Of a DNA stretch of 23,086 nt, positions 7,985 through 15,733 are shown one piece after another. Both the position numbers and the translations under genes were made by a program. Positions within the stretch are counted from its first letter, which is position 1. The number at the start of each line of letters is the position of its first letter. Source of the DNA: JAKSCF01 sp028279945 (GTDB lineage Bacteria > Bacillota > Clostridia > Peptostreptococcales > JAAYPU01); the NCBI GenBank assembly GCA_028279945.1, contig JANQMT010000176.1, positions 1-23,086 on the forward strand. Direction: 5' to 3'. Under the pieces are notes generated by a model. It had not been told where the DNA came from. It saw only the letters and a list, made by a program, of their open reading frames with translations, and did no database searches.

Positions 7985-8561
7985 TTTGCTGAAGAAGAGA
8001 AAGTATTTTGATAAAATAATGGAGAACAGAAAAAGGATTAAGGGCAAAAGATTAAGAAGTGATAGAGATAGATTTTATTAAATGGAACATAAAATAGAGA
8101 TATAAAAGCGTACAAAAATGCTTATCCTGATTATCAAATACTGTACATTTCTATTCATTACGGGACATTGACTTGTTGATTAGGATTTTAAGGATGAAAG
8201 GGAAATAGGGTAAAGAGATAAGAATTGAAGGTTTAAGAATGATTAAATAATAGAAGAAAAACCATGATTGAAACATATATAGAAACCTAAAGTGATGAAA
8301 AAACAATAGACAAACTTCCCCCTTACACCATAAACCTTAAACCTATTTCTGATACATCTTTATTATCTTTTTTACGCCCTAAATATGGATATAAAAGGAA
8401 AAAATGAAGTGAAGGTGCAAGGATTAAGGCGCATAAGGGGTAAAATGAAAAAAAATAAGGAAATGAATAATGTTGATTTTTCAATAGATTGAAGGATATT
8501 TGTGATAGAAGTTTATTTTAGTTTTGATGGGAGTTTATTGGGGGGACATAACTTCATATAA

Positions 8562-8597
8562 AAAAATCCTTGAATGATAAATTCAAGGATTTTTATG
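8562..8597. terminator. Bidirectional terminator after the permease gene
   Basis: A perfect 14-bp stem pairs AAAAATCCTTGAAT (8562-8575) with ATTCAAGGATTTTT (8581-8594) around a 5-base loop. On the minus strand it lies about 20 bases beyond the permease stop and runs into a T tract, so it ends the export operon. It is near-symmetrical and would also stop transcription coming from the transposon. Confidence 0.85.
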
Positions 8598-8614
8598 ATT
8601 TATAACTTGACTTA

Positions 8615-9952
8615 CTATTGTCTTCTCAACGCCATAACCGGTGGGATAGAAGCTGCAGAAAGCGCAGGATATACACCAAATATCATACCTGAGCCCAATG
8701 CAACTGTAGTTGCAATGGTAATAGCTTTTAAGGATATGGCAGTATCAAATCCATAATTCTCAAAGATCATAACCCCGCCTATTCCTAAAAGTGTACCGGC
8801 AATACTGCCCAGTATACTAACAAATAACGCTTCTAACATAAACTGAACCAATAAGTCATTTCTTTGAGCACCAATAGCTCTTCTTAACCCAATCTCTACC
8901 GTCCTTTCTGAAACGGCAACAAGCATGATGTTCATAATGCCCAATCCACCTACCAATAAAGATACCGCAGCGATGCCGCCCAACAAGAGAGACATAACCC
9001 GGTTGGCTTCATCGGCTTCTTCTACCATCTGATTGAGATTGGTAATGGTAATCACATCTTCACCGGAATCTGAGTCTGAGGGACCGGGGCCGCCGCCGCC
9101 ATCATAACCCTCTTTCATCATCATCTCTTTCATCATCATTTCTTCCTTATCAGGGTCTGCAGAAGGTGAGCCGCCTGATGGTGCCTTGTTTTCACCAATA
9201 TTCATTTTACGTTTGATGATTCTTCCCAGCTGTACCACTGCCAGATTGGCTTCATCGGTTGAGTTGGCCTTACACCAAATCTCCTCCACTGTTCGTTTTT
9301 CAGCTATTTTTTGTGCGCAGGTATAAGGGACAATAATTTTTTCATCAATACCATCTGCTTTACCTTTACCCTTTGCCTCCAGCATACCTATAATCTCATA
9401 GCTTTCGCCATCTAAGGTAATATACCTGCCGATAGGCGATCGGCCATTCATTAAACGGTTACCCACATTATAACCTACAACCGCCACACCTGATCTTAGT
9501 TTGACATGGTATTGGGCAATAAACTGACCGTATAAGAGTTTATAATCACGAATGGCTCCAAACTGCTCATTAACACCTAATATCTCCATATCCATTCGAC
9601 TTCTTTTCCACTTCATCCGTGTTTCGGCATTGACCACAGGACTACAGTAGTCCATGCCCTGCACGCGTTCGACCAAGTCATCTGCTATACCGGGATCAAA
9701 TTCATAAGCTTCATTATGAGCAGTGACCTTTATGACATTGGTGCCAAGGCTTTCAAACTGTTCCATAACGGCTACTCTTGCACCTTCACCAATACCCATA
9801 AGGGAAACCACTGAAGCAACGCCGATGGTAACACCTAAAACCGTTAATGCGGTTCTTAAAGGATTAAGGGCCAAACCGTGAATAGCCATCTTTGCTGAAA
9901 ATAAAAGTTTTATAAATAAAGGATTCTTAAAATTCATCTTATTATCTGTCAT
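8615..9952 (-). CDS. MacB/FtsX-type ABC transporter permease
   Basis: This 445-residue permease is the membrane part of a MacB/YknZ-type export or mechanotransmission ABC system. Four membrane segments are visible at about residues 35-60, 318-345, 368-395 and 405-430. A large extracytoplasmic MacB_PCD domain lies between the first two, and the C-terminal FtsX domain carries the typical VSERTVEIGLRRAIGAQ coupling motif (346-362). The start at 9952 has GGGGG upstream. It is unusual in having a low-complexity insertion at about residues 252-299, just before the second membrane segment. This begins with Gly/Ser/Pro, continues as EEMMMKEMMMKE (Met-rich), and ends in Gly4 and Asp/Ser-rich sequence. 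It is the last gene of the operon, 15 bases after the adaptor stop. The substrate is unknown. Confidence 0.9.
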   Translation of the reverse strand: MTDNKMNFKNPLFIKLLFSAKMAIHGLALNPLRTALTVLGVTIGVASVVSLMGIGEGARVAVMEQFESLGTNVIKVTAHNEAYEFDPGIADDLVERVQGMDYCSPVVNAETRMKWKRSRMDMEILGVNEQFGAIRDYKLLYGQFIAQYHVKLRSGVAVVGYNVGNRLMNGRSPIGRYITLDGESYEIIGMLEAKGKGKADGIDEKIIVPYTCAQKIAEKRTVEEIWCKANSTDEANLAVVQLGRIIKRKMNIGENKAPSGGSPSADPDKEEMMMKEMMMKEGYDGGGGPGPSDSDSGEDVITITNLNQMVEEADEANRVMSLLLGGIAAVSLLVGGLGIMNIMLVAVSERTVEIGLRRAIGAQRNDLLVQFMLEALFVSILGSIAGTLLGIGGVMIFENYGFDTAISLKAITIATTVALGSGMIFGVYPALSAASIPPVMALRRQ

Positions 9953-9967
9953 GACAGTGCCCCCAAA

Positions 9968-11674
9968 CTACTCTTCTTCCGACGGATTATTTTCGCCTTC
10001 AGATCCATTGCTCGGCATAAAATTATCGGCTTGAAGGTGTTCACTAGGTAATAAGTCACTGCTGCTGCCGGTTATGACCATCTGTTCTGCCTCTAAACCT
10101 TCGGTGACTTCTGCAAAACGGTCATTCATGAGTCCTGTTGTGATTTTAATGGTTTTTGGAATACCGTCCACTAATATTTCTACCATCTCTTCGCCATTTT
10201 CTTCAAAAACAGCCTCAATAGGAACCAGAAGAACATCTTTTGCTTCACCGGCATCCACTTGTGCAGTAGCTTGCATTCCCGGGCGTAGGCCCGGACCGCC
10301 GGTTACATCAATATAAACATCAAATTTAGTGACACCTCCGGATTCACTACCACGACTGGACACATGACTGACAGTACCTTCAAAGATTTCACCGGGAACA
10401 GCATCCACTGTAACGGCTACTGAAGCACCCTGCCTAACATTAATGATATCAATATCATCTACTCGTACCCAAAGATCCATTCTATCGGTATTGTATATTT
10501 CACCTAGAGAGTCCCAGGGACCATCCAGTTGCTCACCAACTTTTTTCTCAATATAGGAAACAATACCGTTTTTATTCGAATACACTTCCAAGTTTTTGTA
10601 TTGTTCTTTTAATTGCTCAATGTCTCTTCTGGCTCTTCTGACTCGGTCCAAAATTTCTCTGATTCTGTTCTGCATGTCTTTACCGGATAAGGATACAATA
10701 GGATCGCCTTTTTTAACCGATTGGAAATTATCTACATGAATATCTGTTACAATGGTATCTTCAATTCTATTCAATAAATTTTCTTCCTTCATAAATTTAT
10801 CAACATATGCAGTATGTTTAAAAAAACTTATACCAGACCCGTCACTTGCTTGTGTCGCAACTCTTAAATCCATGTCTTGCTGAACCAATCCAGGATTCTC
10901 AGCTTCTATATAAACTACATAAGCAAAACCGGTAGCAAATTGGGTGTTGGTATCACTTGAATCAGAATCCGGCGTAATTATGCTGTCAACAGGGATGGGG
11001 CTGCTGCTGATACTGGTTACCGTACCTTCAATATACCCTCCAAAGTAAGGGAAATCGAGAAGCAATTTGGTTCCTTCTGTGATTTTTGAAACTTCACCTG
11101 CCGTAAATTTTGCTTTCACCTTGAATTTAGAATCGTCTACTATTCTTGCAATGGTTGTTACTTTTAAAGTATCTCCTACAGAGATATCAAAATTGGTGAT
11201 ACGTCCATCAATAGGTGAAGTCAAAACAACACCTTCAGAAGGATTAACACTTTCTACTTCAGACTTTGGCTTTCCGGTCATTTGTGAAAGCTCATCTAAT
11301 AGAGTATCAAGATCATCTTCTTTAGCCTGTACATCCTTATCTAAGCTGTCGGCGGACATTCTTACCAGCAATTGACCTTCTGTTACAGAATCACCTTCCT
11401 CAACAAGGATTTCTTCTATAGTGAATTGCGTATCAAAATAATAGTTACGATAAGGTAACTCAATACGTCCGTCACCTGAAGGCTGAAGCTGCCCTTTGGC
11501 TTTGACGCCCACATTAATATCTCCCTTTATCACCTTTGCCGTGGAATAGATAGGACCATCGGTTTCTTTACCATAATCCCCAATAAGTGCTTTAACAGAA
11601 AAAAGTAATCCCAATAATACACCGATTACAATCAAACTAATAATGCCTATTTGTTTTTTCTTTTTACTATCCAT
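9968..11674 (-). CDS. MacA/HlyD-type membrane-fusion adaptor, long form
   Basis: This 568-residue adaptor has a short basic N-terminus (DSKKKKQ) and one membrane anchor (about residues 9-31), so most of it is outside the membrane. It is longer than the usual ~370-400 residues for MacA/YknX adaptors. Two biotinyl-lipoyl-like half motifs appear, ILVEEGDSVTEGQLL (about 88-102) and DIHVDNFQSVKKGDPIVSL (about 312-330). A short coiled-coil helix follows the second (RIREILDRVRRARRDIEQLKEQ). Two beta-barrel-like segments and a C-terminal membrane-proximal domain (VLLVPIEAVFEENGEE...) are present. The tail is acidic and Gly/Ser/Asn-rich. The start at 11674 has GGGAGG 9 bases upstream. It lies between the ATPase and permease genes and would couple with them. 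Confidence 0.88.
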   Translation of the reverse strand: MDSKKKKQIGIISLIVIGVLLGLLFSVKALIGDYGKETDGPIYSTAKVIKGDINVGVKAKGQLQPSGDGRIELPYRNYYFDTQFTIEEILVEEGDSVTEGQLLVRMSADSLDKDVQAKEDDLDTLLDELSQMTGKPKSEVESVNPSEGVVLTSPIDGRITNFDISVGDTLKVTTIARIVDDSKFKVKAKFTAGEVSKITEGTKLLLDFPYFGGYIEGTVTSISSSPIPVDSIITPDSDSSDTNTQFATGFAYVVYIEAENPGLVQQDMDLRVATQASDGSGISFFKHTAYVDKFMKEENLLNRIEDTIVTDIHVDNFQSVKKGDPIVSLSGKDMQNRIREILDRVRRARRDIEQLKEQYKNLEVYSNKNGIVSYIEKKVGEQLDGPWDSLGEIYNTDRMDLWVRVDDIDIINVRQGASVAVTVDAVPGEIFEGTVSHVSSRGSESGGVTKFDVYIDVTGGPGLRPGMQATAQVDAGEAKDVLLVPIEAVFEENGEEMVEILVDGIPKTIKITTGLMNDRFAEVTEGLEAEQMVITGSSSDLLPSEHLQADNFMPSNGSEGENNPSEEE

Positions 11675-11695
11675 ATTTCATTCCTCCCTTTATGT

Positions 11696-12388
11696 CTATG
11701 CGATCGAGTTATCTACAATTTTACCTATTTGTCCATCTATCATGTGAAACGTTTTTTTGCCATATTCCGCAACATGAGCATCGTGTGTTACCTGAATAAT
11801 CGTAACACCCAAATCTTCATTAAGTTGCTGAAATAAATGCATGATGGATTCACCGGTGTGCGAATCCAATGCTCCGGTTGGTTCATCGGCTAGTATTAAT
11901 TTAGGCTGAGTAACCAGTGCACGTGCAATTGCTACCCTTTGTTGCTGTCCGCCGGACAACTGAGTGGGCAAATGCTTCACTCTGTCTTTAAGCCCGACTT
12001 CTTCTAATGCTTTCTGGCAAAGTTCTCTTCTTTCTTTGCCTGGAATCCCTCTATAAATTAAAGGCAATTCTACATTTCCAATAGATGAAAGATTGGGCAA
12101 TAAATGAAAGCTTTGAAAAACAAAACCAATCATTGTGTTTCTTGTCAAAGAAAGATCACGATCGCTCATGTCTTCTACATGCTTATCTGACAATTTATAT
12201 GTACCAGAAGAAGGTAAATCTAAACAGCCTAGAATATTTAATAGTGTAGATTTTCCTGAGCCTGATGGGCCCATAATAGAAGCATAATCTTTTTCTTCTA
12301 TGGATATACTAACATGATCCAAGGCTTTGACTTCCACATCCCCTAATTTATAAATTTTAGTAATATCTTGAAGTTCAAGTAACGGCAT
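11696..12388 (-). CDS. MacB/LolD-type ABC transporter ATP-binding protein
   Basis: This 230-residue ATPase has Walker A (GPSGSGKST), a Q-loop (FVFQSFHLLPNLS), the signature LSGGQQQRVAIARAL, Walker B (LILADEPTGALDS) and an H-loop (VTHD). That is a full set for an active subunit of the MacB/YknY/LolD family. I place the start at 12388 (MPLLELQDI), where AAGGAG lies 8 bases upstream, rather than at upstream ATGs that would add unrelated residues. It is the first gene of a three-gene minus-strand operon with the adaptor and permease. It powers movement of a substrate, probably a lipid, peptide or antibiotic, across the cell envelope; which one cannot be told from sequence. Confidence 0.93.
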   Translation of the reverse strand: MPLLELQDITKIYKLGDVEVKALDHVSISIEEKDYASIMGPSGSGKSTLLNILGCLDLPSSGTYKLSDKHVEDMSDRDLSLTRNTMIGFVFQSFHLLPNLSSIGNVELPLIYRGIPGKERRELCQKALEEVGLKDRVKHLPTQLSGGQQQRVAIARALVTQPKLILADEPTGALDSHTGESIMHLFQQLNEDLGVTIIQVTHDAHVAEYGKKTFHMIDGQIGKIVDNSIA

Positions 12389-12486
12389 ATCATCTCTCCT
12401 TAGTTGATTACTTAGTGCCATAGTAATGGTTTGTCTTTGTAATATGATGCAGTATTTGTTGTAAGCCAAGCGCTAATTTGCTTTGT

Positions 12487-12661
12487 TTCAAGACTGCACA
12501 CCCTACAGAATGAATAAGGAGTGACCTTGCATATCTGCTGGAAGCTGTCAAGCTTGGAGTACATAAAGCTAACCAATTGCCAAAGGCCAATTGGTTAAAG
12601 TTGTCAATACAACAAGAGGCAATTTCATATTGCTTCTTCAAGACTGCACAACGAATTCGTT
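12487..12661. repeat. Repeat block bounded by two copies of TTCAAGACTGCACA
   Basis: TTCAAGACTGCACA occurs at 12487-12500 and again at 12637-12650, 150 bases apart. Both copies are preceded by similar GC(T)AATTT...GCTT sequence. Between them lies an inverted repeat of AACCAATTG (12571-12579) and CAATTGGTT (12588-12596). Directly after the second copy is a 12-base palindrome, AACGAATTCGTT (12650-12661). The block is richer in GC than its surroundings. It looks like a dispersed intergenic repeat unit or a small non-autonomous element. Confidence 0.45.
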
Positions 12662-12729
12662 AATCTATTAAATTAGACGATTATTACTATCAATTTGTTC
12701 CAAAAAACTTAAGAAAAACACTCTATAGT

Positions 12730-12738
12730 ATTATATCA
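12730..12738 (-). promoter_or_regulatory. Possible extended -10 promoter of the export operon
   Basis: On the minus strand TGATATAAT forms an extended -10 box, with no good -35 box. Transcription from it would give a leader of about 335 bases across the repeat block before the ATPase gene. Tentative. Confidence 0.3.
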
Positions 12739-12991
12739 TTACAATAAGTAGAAATACAGGAAACAATTAATGGAATCATAAAAAAATACCTATTATTTGT
12801 AGAAAAGACGTATTAGCTCTGGTAAAAGGTAAAATAGACACTTTAACAAAAAAATAATTGTATATATTGAAACAACTTAATACAAATATGAATAAAACAA
12901 CCTTTCTTGTTAATAATTTTAATTAGAATTAATCATTCAACATACAATATATATAGAAGCTAAAAATGGTAAACAAGAGAGGTGTTTATTA

Positions 12992-13273
12992 ATGGAAAAC
13001 CAAAGAGTAGGCATTATAACCCTTAAAGATCGTATAGAAAATCTTTATACAAAGGTATTTAACCCGGACCAACTCATAACAGAAGAAGATAAACTGATTA
13101 AAATGCTTCAGGATGCGAGAGAAGACTGGCAAAGAGCAGAAGCCCGATTTCAGGAAGTAACGGATAATGATTTAATTGACCATACAATTTATGATTTACA
13201 AGCAGCTAAAACCAGATATTCGTATTTACTAAAAATGGTCAAGGAGAGAGGCATCAAATGTGATTTTCAATAA
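12992..13273 (+). CDS. yaaL: YaaL-like DUF2508 protein
   Basis: This small protein (93 aa) matches the DUF2508/YaaL family in length and in its signature middle part (AREDWQRAEARFQEVTDNDLIDHTIYDLQAAKTRYSYLL, about residues 43-80, two helices). The function of the family is not established. In Bacillus and many other endospore formers yaaL lies between recR and bofA, and bofA is indeed 2 kb downstream here, which supports the call. ATG at 12992 has AGAGAGGTG 7 bases upstream. The protein is soluble, with no signal or membrane segment. A terminator follows at once, so it is transcribed separately from the next gene. recR is not next to it: the upstream neighbour is the divergent export operon. 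Confidence 0.82.
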   Translation: MENQRVGIITLKDRIENLYTKVFNPDQLITEEDKLIKMLQDAREDWQRAEARFQEVTDNDLIDHTIYDLQAAKTRYSYLLKMVKERGIKCDFQ

Positions 13274-13288
13274 TAGTATATGTGAGTT

Positions 13289-13325
13289 AAAAAACCTTCA
13301 TTATATATAGAAGGTTTTTTCTTTT
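13289..13325 (+). terminator. Rho-independent terminator after yaaL
   Basis: A perfect 11-bp stem pairs AAAAAACCTTC (13289-13299) with GAAGGTTTTTT (13310-13320), followed by CTTTTT. It lies 16 bases after the yaaL stop. Confidence 0.88.
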
Positions 13326-13511
13326 TAAAACATAAAGTTTTGTTTTAAATTTTAAAAACAACCCAGAACATCAAAATTCAAAATAAATTTCCGATAGATT
13401 AATATAAAGACCATTGAACAATTATTAAACAATCCATAATTTAATATTGACTTTCTTGTCGTATGATGAGAATATTTGTTTATACGGATTGTTTGTCTAA
13501 GGGGGAATAAG

Positions 13512-15167
13512 ATGATTAGTGTTGTTTTTATAGGTATTGTTATTTTAGTTGGGTTAATATACATTTTCTTATCTTCAGTAACCTCTGATTCCAGTAAGAA
13601 GAGACAAATGGAGAAAAAAATTCGATTGGAGCAAGAAAAAGAAAGAAAACGAGAAATGATGCTTGCGGAAAAAATTGAAAAAAATGCTGATAATTTAAAA
13701 GAAGTAGCAAAAATAGTGGTTAATAATAAAGAAAAGCTATTAACGGATTATTTGACGAAATTAGATTTTCGAAAATTAAATTACGATTATTATAGCAAGG
13801 ACTTAACCATAGAAGAACAAAAAACATTTTATGAAGAAAAAATAGATAAATTAAGAGATCTATATAAGGAGACATCCCAATATACATCTATTTTACCCTT
13901 TATGGTACAGCGAATATACAATTGGTATCGATTTACTTATCATTATTCAGAGCCTTTATTTGATGCTGTTAAAGAATTTGGCTTTGATTTGTTGATCAAT
14001 GTAAAAACATTATATAATGAAGCTGTAAAGTTTGAAAACGAAGTGGCAAAGACCATGAAGGATGCCGAGAAAGACTATAAAAAAATATGCGCTACTACCG
14101 AAACAAGAAAGGCGATTATCAAAGAACTCAAACGATTAAGTAAAGAGGTCGTCATACTTAATAATATAGAAATCGAAATAGAAGAAGAAATTGAAGTCAT
14201 GGACCATATTGTTTGCACGACCAATGGGGTGTTTTGCTTACATACAAAATATCTATCCGATGATAGCATAGAAAACCTATATATATCTGAAGATAATCAA
14301 TGGACCGGAGAAACTTTTACAGGGCAAAGGTATTATGTTGAACCTTTAAAAGGACAAGTTTTAAAAAAAATACAATTGTTCCAAAAATGGCTCAATTCTG
14401 AGTTGAAAAACACTTTGGGGGAAGATGTTCCTTATTTTATGGTGTATCCTGTAGTTATTGTGTCCAATGAATATGTACTAATTGAAAATGAAAGTGATGA
14501 TACCATTTTAAAAACAGATGATATCTTTAACCATATAAAATTATTTAAAGGGCAGAAAATAGAAGACCATTATTTGGAAGACATGAAAAATATCCTAGAA
14601 GCCAATTGCAAAGAACATAAATTAGATACAATTGACGATAACACTGATCAATTGAAAAAAAACTCTGAGATTATAGAAAGTATTTTTAAGGTCATCGATG
14701 TTGTTAACGATTGCTGTGTAGATTACTGCAAAAATTTAGAAAGCTTTGGAATCATACGCGCATACAGACAATATCTAGCTATGGAACATTTTATAAAGTA
14801 TAAAAACTCCGTAAAAGATGCAAAAAAAGGACAGACCGGTGACGAAGACAACTATGTAAACTTTCTTCAAGACCCGGAAAAGCCACTGATTGACCGATTA
14901 ATAATGCCCTGCATAACCGTACCTTTAAAATTATTAGCCCATGCGCTGGACCTAACCATATTAAAAACAGAAGAAATGATTAAATTTATCTATGATTATA
15001 CAGATATCAAGAAAGTGCCTTCTATATCTTATCAATATATAAATCGTGCCATGGCAGAGATAATATCCATGAATGTTCCTAAGGAGACTTTGGATATTTA
15101 TATGTATACAGAAGTCTTAAATAATATTAAATTACATAAATTTAAATATTTTGAGATTAATAAATAA
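13512..15167 (+). CDS. Membrane-anchored protein with diverged NERD-like domain
   Basis: This is a 551-residue protein starting at 13512, where AAGGGGG lies 7 bases upstream; an ATG 36 bases earlier lacks a site. One N-terminal membrane anchor (residues 1-22) is followed by a highly charged coiled coil (about 28-75). A helical region and then a NERD-like segment (about 215-310) follow. The segment VMDHIVCTTNGVFCLHTKYL, then W(T)GETF and a C-terminal Q-x3-L helix, fits the nuclease-related fold. In typical members the motif ends IE(T/V)K. Here D231 and K246 are kept but the acidic residue is replaced by H244 (HTK), so nuclease activity is doubtful. The C-terminal ~150 residues are helical and unrecognised. 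It sits between yaaL and bofA but is separated from yaaL by a terminator. TTGACT (13447-13452) is a weak promoter candidate. A sporulation link is only positional. Confidence 0.75.
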   Translation: MISVVFIGIVILVGLIYIFLSSVTSDSSKKRQMEKKIRLEQEKERKREMMLAEKIEKNADNLKEVAKIVVNNKEKLLTDYLTKLDFRKLNYDYYSKDLTIEEQKTFYEEKIDKLRDLYKETSQYTSILPFMVQRIYNWYRFTYHYSEPLFDAVKEFGFDLLINVKTLYNEAVKFENEVAKTMKDAEKDYKKICATTETRKAIIKELKRLSKEVVILNNIEIEIEEEIEVMDHIVCTTNGVFCLHTKYLSDDSIENLYISEDNQWTGETFTGQRYYVEPLKGQVLKKIQLFQKWLNSELKNTLGEDVPYFMVYPVVIVSNEYVLIENESDDTILKTDDIFNHIKLFKGQKIEDHYLEDMKNILEANCKEHKLDTIDDNTDQLKKNSEIIESIFKVIDVVNDCCVDYCKNLESFGIIRAYRQYLAMEHFIKYKNSVKDAKKGQTGDEDNYVNFLQDPEKPLIDRLIMPCITVPLKLLAHALDLTILKTEEMIKFIYDYTDIKKVPSISYQYINRAMAEIISMNVPKETLDIYMYTEVLNNIKLHKFKYFEINK

Positions 15168-15307
15168 ACCAAAATTCTTATACCCACTTTACCCAAGGCA
15201 TATTAAAATTTAAATTGTAAAAGATAAAAACCAAGCATGGACGACTATTTAATAAATACAAACATATAAATGTATAAAAAAGAAAAAGCATTAAAGGAGA
15301 ATTAAAA

Positions 15308-15583
15308 GTGGGTTTTGGGATGGAAATTAGCATTATATTAGCCTATGCATTTGGGTTGGTTATTTTATATGTAATAGGATATATATTATTAATACCTTTA
15401 AAAATTATATTAAAACTATTACTAAATGGTATAATTGGAGGAGTTGCACTTGTCATTCTTAATCTAATTGGAGGATTCTTTAACTTTATGATTCCGGTCA
15501 ATCCAATAACTGCTCTTGTGGCTGGAATATTAGGTTTACCAGGAATTGTCATGTTGATCTTTCTTAAAGCAATATTGTTTTAA
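15308..15583 (+). CDS. bofA: BofA, pro-sigma-K processing inhibitor family
   Basis: This is a 91-residue integral membrane protein. In Bacillus sporulation BofA sits in the outer forespore membrane and holds the SpoIVFB protease inactive until a forespore signal arrives. The conserved core LLLNGIIGGVALVILNLIGG and the C-terminal IPVNPITALVAGILGLPGIVMLIFLK are both present, the latter being the region that contacts the protease complex. Two to three hydrophobic segments fill nearly the whole chain. Translation starts at GTG (15308), with AAAGGAG 7-8 bases upstream. It lies 140 bases after the NERD-like gene, with no terminator between, so the two may be cotranscribed. Its presence marks the host as an endospore former. 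Confidence 0.93.
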   Translation: MGFGMEISIILAYAFGLVILYVIGYILLIPLKIILKLLLNGIIGGVALVILNLIGGFFNFMIPVNPITALVAGILGLPGIVMLIFLKAILF

Positions 15584-15611
15584 TATTTTAGTTAATTATT
15601 TGTCAAAAATC

Positions 15612-15650
15612 TTTACTTTTTTGATTTTTAATGTATACTGTATACTTGAT
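15612..15650 (+). promoter_or_regulatory. Candidate nifJ promoter with TGTATAC operator repeats
   Basis: TTTACT (15612-15617) and TATACT (15634-15639), 16 bases apart, form a possible sigma-A promoter. Overlapping the -10 box are two abutting TGTATAC motifs (15632-15638 and 15639-15645), the second continuing TTGAT. A third copy, TGTATACATGATG, is at 15806-15818. Repeated short sites at and downstream of a promoter suggest a repressor, but I cannot name it. Confidence 0.4.
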
Positions 15651-15694
15651 AGGGAATAGACAAGCCTTCATTAAGTGCATCTTTTTTATTAATG

Positions 15695-15733
15695 TGTCGC
15701 ATTTTTTAAAAACATAGCTAAAAAAGCGCGACA
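15695..15733 (+). other. Imperfect hairpin in the nifJ leader
   Basis: TGTCGC (15695-15700) pairs with GCGACA (15728-15733), and TTTTTT (15702-15707) pairs with AAAAAA (15720-15725). No T run follows, so it is not a standard terminator. It may affect stability or attenuation of the leader transcript. Confidence 0.4.

Larger units (their letters stand above)
1..8148 (+). mobile_element. Tn7-like transposon, one side (tnsB-tnsC-tnsD plus cargo); boundaries not fixed
   Basis: Three adjacent genes encode a TnsB-type DDE transposase, a TnsC-type AAA+ regulator and a TnsD/TniQ-type target selector, which is the core of a Tn7-like element. No tnsA is visible; if present it lies left of base 1. Nothing resembling tnsE or a CRISPR-Cas effector was seen, so a fixed-site (TnsD) targeting mode is the natural reading. 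Two AT-rich genes without recognised function follow as apparent cargo. The right limit is inferred, not seen: 8148 is only a candidate, chosen because the reverse strand there reads TGTACA followed by a copy of an AT-rich motif that recurs at 6753-6788 and 7883-7939. Chromosomal-looking genes of higher GC start at 8615. The left limit is outside the window. Confidence 0.7.
7723..8614. other. Long gene-free stretch; probable transposon end region
   Basis: These 892 bases contain no convincing coding sequence in any frame. They hold direct-repeat copy B (7862-7939), a GNRA-loop hairpin (7930-7978), a candidate transposon terminus near 8143-8148, and the terminator of the permease gene (8562-8594). 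From about 8030 to 8500 the plus strand is unusually purine-rich, with AAGGATTAAGG at both 8033-8043 and 8419-8429 and a pyrimidine-rich patch at 8308-8340. This could be a decayed end of the mobile element. Confidence 0.5.
12389..12991. other. Divergent intergenic region between the export operon and yaaL
   Basis: These 603 bases contain a repeat-like block (about 12470-12661), a possible minus-strand promoter (12730-12738), and AT-rich sequence up to the yaaL ribosome binding site (AGAGAGGTG at about 12976-12984). A 77-codon minus-strand frame at 12408-12641 has no ribosome binding site or recognisable domain, and I do not call it a gene. Confidence 0.5.

Noticed and set aside
8615..9952. 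The MacB-type permease gene as the Tn7 attachment gene
   Set aside because: In Tn7 the attachment gene adjoins the tnsA side of the element. The permease lies on the cargo side, so its proximity says nothing about TnsD targeting.
12408..12641. 77-codon minus-strand frame upstream of the ABC ATPase
   Set aside because: It runs over the repeat block, has no ribosome binding site and overlaps in another frame toward the ATPase start; it looks like translation of repeat DNA.
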